From Deltaproteobacteria bacterium (GTDB lineage Bacteria; Desulfobacterota; Deferrimicrobia; Deferrimicrobiales; Deferrimicrobiaceae), in the NCBI GenBank assembly GCA_003513855.1, contig DOTC01000062.1, positions 29,678 to 38,705 on the forward strand: a stretch of DNA of 9,028 bases, given 5' to 3'. Shown here one piece after another: positions 6,443 to 9,028 of the stretch; positions within the stretch are counted from its first letter, which is position 1; every line of letters starts with the position of its first letter. A program made the translations under genes and the position numbers. The notes below the pieces were generated by a model. It saw only the letters and a list, made by a program, of their open reading frames with translations, made no database searches and had not been told where the DNA came from.

Positions 6443-6556
6443 TCAATCCCGTAGGGGTCGGAAGAATTCCTTCGGCGCGTCGCAGACGGGACCGATGTCG
6501 GGCGGCATCCCGCCCTCGTGGATGGAGCCGCAGATGACGCACTCCCGCCGGGTCAT
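6443..6556 (-). CDS. 37-residue rubredoxin-like protein with only three cysteines
   Basis: The short frame runs from ATG at 6556 to TGA at 6445-6443. It reads ECVICGSIHEGG then DIGPVCDAPKEFFRPLRD. This is the shape of the minimal rubredoxin domain found in rubrerythrins: a CxxCG knuckle, a short loop, then CPxCxAPKxxF. Cys6, Cys9 and Cys25 are present, but the expected fourth ligand is Gly22 (GGT, one base from TGT) and the usual CG is Cys-Asp. It may therefore bind iron or zinc with three cysteines plus another ligand such as His13, or it may be a decaying gene. An in-frame TAA lies four codons upstream, so the protein cannot be longer at the N-terminus. No Shine-Dalgarno; a seven-T run and TAAGAT directly precede the start. 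It lies 74 bases after larA on the same strand. Confidence 0.7.
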   Translation of the reverse strand: MTRRECVICGSIHEGGMPPDIGPVCDAPKEFFRPLRD

Positions 6557-6616
6557 CAGAAAAAAATCTTATCAGACGGGTGGTCCCCCCGGGGCAAAAT
6601 ATTCCCAAGGTCCTCG

Positions 6617-6631
6617 ACGGTCGTCGACCGT
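6617..6631. repeat. Perfect 7-bp inverted repeat at the larA stop codon
   Basis: ACGGTCG-T-CGACCGT reads the same on both strands around one central base and takes in the first base of the larA stop codon. There is no T-run, so it is not a typical terminator. It may be a protein-binding site between larA and the rubredoxin-like gene, or chance in GC-rich DNA. Confidence 0.4.
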
Positions 6632-7947
6632 TACCGCGGGAGGTGGCCCGGTGGGTTCGGCAGGGAGTTTCCCGCCACGTCCGGCAGGACGGTGCCCGCG
6701 TCCGGGATGACGAGCGGAGAGGGAAGCCCCCCCAGCAGACCTTCCGCCTTGCGTACGGCGTCGTCGAGGGAGGCGGCGGGGAGCATCCCCATCCTCTCCA
6801 CGTCCTCCGGCGGCAGGGAGGAGACCAGGACCACCCGGCACGTTTTTGCCTTGGAAAACGTCGCGTGGGCCGTCTGCCCGTAGATCTCGTAGTTCGCCCG
6901 AAGCTCGGTCTCCATCTCCCCGGGGTCCCCGAAGCGGAACCAGGGGAAGAAGGACGGGCTTCCGAACCCGTCCCGGCACTCGGCGAGGAGAATGATGACC
7001 CCCCCTTCTTCGGTGGCGCGGAAGGCGCTGTCCAGCGCCTTGTGGGACTGGATGAAGTTGATATCCTTCGGGAACCCCCCTGCGGAAGCGATCACGAGGG
7101 GATACCTCTTCGCCACGGGGACGCGGTACACTTTTGCATACCTGGAGCACGCCTCCTCGTGCGCCTTCTGCCAGTGCCCGGCGACCGCGTCGAAGATCTT
7201 CCTCTGCGGGGTGAGCAGCGAGTTGAACAGGAAGGTCGGGGTCGCCATGGCGACGGCCTCGACGATGTCCTCGTGCACGGGGTTCCCCGCGAGAATCCCG
7301 GGGCGGGCGAGCGGATGCTTCCCGGGACCGTCCGTCCGGAAGATGCGGAAGTGCGTGGCCGTCGCGGTCTCCCGCGCGGCGCACCCCGGGACGAGGGCCT
7401 TCCTGCCCCCTCCGAACCCCGCGAAATAGTGGAAGGTGATCGTTCCCGTGAGCACGATCCGGTTGTGCTCCATCAGGGGGCGGCTGATGCGGACGGGCGT
7501 CCCGCGGGAGGTGACGCCGAGGTGGACGGTCTCCCCGTCGGGGTCCGACTGCGCCACGCGGATGCCGGAGGAGATCTCCGGCCCCACGACCTCGCGAAGC
7601 TCGTCGTCCGACAGGGCCCGGTGGGTCCCCCGCGCCACGAATACCGTCACCCGTTTCCTCGCGATTCCCGCGGCGTCGATCTCCTGGAGGAGGGGGGTGA
7701 GGAACCTCTCCGTGGCGGAGTAGCGCGTGACGTCCGACACGGGAACGGCGACCGAGTCCGCAGGGCGGACAAGTTCCCGGAGGGGAAGGCACCCGACGGG
7801 GCGTGCGATCCTCTGGCGGATCAGGGCGTCCTCGGAGGGGGGGGCAAAAGGAGGACGGGCGGCCAGCCGGTAAACGCTGCGGAAGATCGTTTCCTCGAGG
7901 GTCGCGTGCGTCTGTCCGTAATTCAGGACGACCGCCCTGCTCCTCAT
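6631..7947 (-). CDS. larA: LarA-family nickel-pincer lactate (2-hydroxyacid) racemase
   Basis: This encodes 438 residues, near the family's usual 425-440. LarA racemises D- and L-lactate by hydride transfer using the nickel-pincer (NPN) cofactor. With the start at 7947 the key residues fall at or within one position of Lactobacillus plantarum LarA (numbering from memory): SDVTR Asp72/Arg75, GTHR His109, HYFAGFGGGRK His173 and Lys183 (cofactor attachment), ATHF His199, and the QxxK pair Gln300/Lys303. GNPVHEDIVEA (221-231) is a further family motif. The N-terminal DUF2088 domain and C-terminal domain are both complete. A GGGGAGGGG ribosome-binding site is close to 7947; an in-frame ATG at 7968 also has GGGAGG and would add seven residues. 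No larB, larC or larE lies in the window, so cofactor synthesis must come from elsewhere. Relatives act on other 2-hydroxyacids, so substrate is uncertain. Confidence 0.88.
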   Translation of the reverse strand: MRSRAVVLNYGQTHATLEETIFRSVYRLAARPPFAPPSEDALIRQRIARPVGCLPLRELVRPADSVAVPVSDVTRYSATERFLTPLLQEIDAAGIARKRVTVFVARGTHRALSDDELREVVGPEISSGIRVAQSDPDGETVHLGVTSRGTPVRISRPLMEHNRIVLTGTITFHYFAGFGGGRKALVPGCAARETATATHFRIFRTDGPGKHPLARPGILAGNPVHEDIVEAVAMATPTFLFNSLLTPQRKIFDAVAGHWQKAHEEACSRYAKVYRVPVAKRYPLVIASAGGFPKDINFIQSHKALDSAFRATEEGGVIILLAECRDGFGSPSFFPWFRFGDPGEMETELRANYEIYGQTAHATFSKAKTCRVVLVSSLPPEDVERMGMLPAASLDDAVRKAEGLLGGLPSPLVIPDAGTVLPDVAGNSLPNPPGHLPR

Positions 7948-8008
7948 CGCCCCTCCCCTTCCTGGCATGGGCCCTCCCGCGGGCCGGTCGCCCTGCGGGT
8001 GCGGCTTC

Positions 8009-8164
8009 CTATTGTCCCAGTTTCTCGGGAACGGGGAATTCCCGGCTGCAGTGCGGGCAGATGATGCTGTCGCCGGGCTGCCAGGCTCTCGCCTCTTTCC
8101 GGGAGGCGCACGAGGGCAGCAGGAGGAGGACCGTGAGCAGGGCGGCCATGCGCAGGAACGTCAT
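8009..8164 (-). CDS. Small predicted lipoprotein with a single CPHC motif
   Basis: This encodes 51 residues. The signal peptide MTFLRMAALLTVLLLLPSC ends in a lipobox (LPSC) that would be lipidated on Cys19; Ala follows at +2, which fits outer-membrane sorting. The mature part is only 33 residues: a charged linker, then IICPHCSREFPVPEKLGQ at the end. The CPHC (36-39) resembles half of a zinc ribbon; with no second pair, metal binding would need a dimer, or the pair may be redox-active. The start at 8164 is chosen from AAGGAG six bases upstream and the signal peptide; an in-frame ATG at 8224 would bury the signal. It stands 61 bases before larA on the same strand and is divergent from suhB. Function unknown. 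Confidence 0.72.
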   Translation of the reverse strand: MTFLRMAALLTVLLLLPSCASRKEARAWQPGDSIICPHCSREFPVPEKLGQ

Positions 8165-8231
8165 TTCGATCTCCTTTTGTCCGGCATTCCGGATCTCCGC
8201 GCACCTATTGCGGGGCCGGCACAATCCCCAT

Positions 8232-8237
8232 ACTATA
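8232..8237 (-). promoter_or_regulatory. Candidate -10 box for the lipoprotein gene
   Basis: TATAGT on the minus strand (8237-8232) matches five of six bases of TATAAT and overlaps the plus-strand -10 box of suhB. No good -35 is seen. A transcript would start about 60 bases before the lipoprotein ATG. Confidence 0.3.
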
Positions 8238-8239
8238 AT
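8234..8239 (+). promoter_or_regulatory. -10 box of the suhB promoter
   Basis: A perfect TATAAT at 8234-8239 lies 40 bases before the suhB start codon, giving a predicted transcript start near 8246. The -35 is unclear: TTGCGG at 8208-8213 would need a 20-base spacer. Overlap with the opposite-strand -10 suggests the two promoters compete for polymerase. Confidence 0.5.
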
Positions 8240-8279
8240 GACCCGGCGCGCGATGCAAAGCGGCCGGGGAGGAAACCCG

Positions 8280-9028
8280 ATGGAAAACCGGGATTGGCGG
8301 GACTTCGCGGAGGATGTGGCACGCGGGGCGGGGGAGATCCTCCGGCGGAACTACGGGAAGCGGCAGTCCATCCACTACAAGGGCGAGATCAACCTCGTGA
8401 CGGACGTGGACCGGCAGTCCGAGGAGTACATCATCGGGAGGATCCGCTCCTCCTTTCCGGACCACGGGATCCTCTCCGAAGAGAGTTCGGAGCTCGTCTC
8501 TCCCTCGCCGTACCGCTGGCTCATCGACCCCCTCGACGGGACGACCAACTACGCCCACAACTACCCCTGCTTCTGCGTGTCCGTGGCGATCGAGAGGGAC
8601 GGGGAGCTCCTCGCGGGGGCCGTGTTCGACCCGCTCCTGTCCGAGTCGTTCACCGCTTCGCCGGCGGCGGGGGCTTTTCTCAACGGAGAGCGGATCGCCG
8701 TCTCCCCGGTCGGGGAGCTTCGCCGGTCCCTCCTCGCCACCGGCTTCGCCTATGACGTGAACCAGACGTCCGACAACAATCTCGATTTTTTCCGGGAGTT
8801 CGTCTTCACCGGGCAGGCGATCCGCCGCGACGGATCCGCGGCCCTCGACCTGTGCTACCTCGCCTGCGGAAGGTTCGACGGGTTCTGGGAACTGAAGCTC
8901 AAGCCCTGGGACACGGCGGCAGGGCTGCTCATCCTCCGGGAGGCGGGAGGATGGGCGACCCGGCTCGACGGCTCCCCCTACGACATCCACCAGCCCGACA
9001 TCCTCGCCTCGAACGGCAGGATCCACGA
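8280..9028 (+). CDS. suhB: Inositol monophosphatase family protein, SuhB-type (3' end cut by window)
   Basis: The first 249 residues are present; the frame is open to the window edge, so only about the last 10-20 residues are missing. The family are Mg-dependent, Li-sensitive phosphatases of inositol phosphates and related sugar phosphates. Metal-site motifs are complete: TDVDRQSEEY (41-50), ILSEES (64-69), LIDPLDGTTNY (81-91; Asp83 and Asp86) and KPWDTAAG (208-215; Asp211). RRDGSAALDLCYLACGRFDGF (182-202) is the standard substrate-proximal segment. The ATG at 8280 has GGAGG at 8268-8272, seven bases upstream. In-frame ATGs at 8238 and 8253 fall before that site, and 8238 lies in the -10 box. 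SuhB in enterobacteria also assists Nus-factor antitermination; nothing here tests that. Substrate is unresolved between inositol phosphate, fructose-1,6-bisphosphate and histidinol phosphate. Confidence 0.93.
   Translation, partial: MENRDWRDFAEDVARGAGEILRRNYGKRQSIHYKGEINLVTDVDRQSEEYIIGRIRSSFPDHGILSEESSELVSPSPYRWLIDPLDGTTNYAHNYPCFCVSVAIERDGELLAGAVFDPLLSESFTASPAAGAFLNGERIAVSPVGELRRSLLATGFAYDVNQTSDNNLDFFREFVFTGQAIRRDGSAALDLCYLACGRFDGFWELKLKPWDTAAGLLILREAGGWATRLDGSPYDIHQPDILASNGRIH

Noticed and set aside
6357..6608. 83-codon minus-strand frame overlapping the rubredoxin-like gene
   Set aside because: No recognisable sequence. The other frame at 6443-6556 gives a CxxCG ... PxCxAPK pattern that is unlikely by chance.
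6580..8064. 494-codon open frame on the plus strand opposite larA
   Set aside because: Charged, low-complexity translation typical of the antisense of a GC-rich gene. The minus strand carries a complete LarA.

Overview
The window is GC-rich, densely coded bacterial DNA. Gene content (LeuA with a 5' attenuator, single-domain ManC, DUF502, GreA, SuhB-type phosphatase, LarA-type racemase) and GC-biased third positions fit an environmental member of the former Deltaproteobacteria (Desulfuromonadota-like). That placement is inferred from general gene character, not from a marker gene.

Layout. Positions 1-641 (+) hold the 3' end of serS and a small cupin gene. Positions 655-1637 (+) hold a broken enolase-superfamily (mandelate racemase-type) gene whose sequence is visibly less GC-biased than its neighbours. 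An internal deletion with a frame change removed the catalytic KxK region. Just after it, at 1665-1728, lies a hairpin with the layout of an integron attC site, so the broken gene looks like a stranded gene cassette. Positions 1780-3357 (-) encode 2-isopropylmalate synthase (leuA). Its roughly 315-base upstream region looks like a complete leucine attenuator: a promoter overlapping the stop codon of the upstream gene, a 29-residue leader peptide with five Leu codons, and two tandem terminators whose arms can also pair in an alternative, terminator-breaking way. Positions 3673-4284 (-) encode a DUF502 membrane protein, divergent from manC (4326-5390, +). manC converges on greA (5397-5879, -) with only 6 bases between the stops.

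From 8164 down to 5397 everything is on the minus strand: a 51-residue lipoprotein with one CPHC motif, a LarA-family nickel-pincer racemase with all key residues, a 37-residue rubredoxin-like protein lacking one of four expected cysteines, a DUF2231 membrane protein, and greA. At 8280 a SuhB-type inositol monophosphatase starts on the plus strand, divergent from the lipoprotein, with overlapping -10 boxes. It runs off the window end.

Functionally this is mostly housekeeping: tRNA charging, leucine synthesis, GDP-mannose supply, transcript elongation and sugar phosphate hydrolysis, plus lactate or 2-hydroxyacid racemisation. The most interesting parts are the leuA leader RNA, the cassette-like broken gene with its attC-like site, and the three-cysteine mini-rubredoxin. 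I see no defence system, CRISPR array, transposase or tRNA gene.
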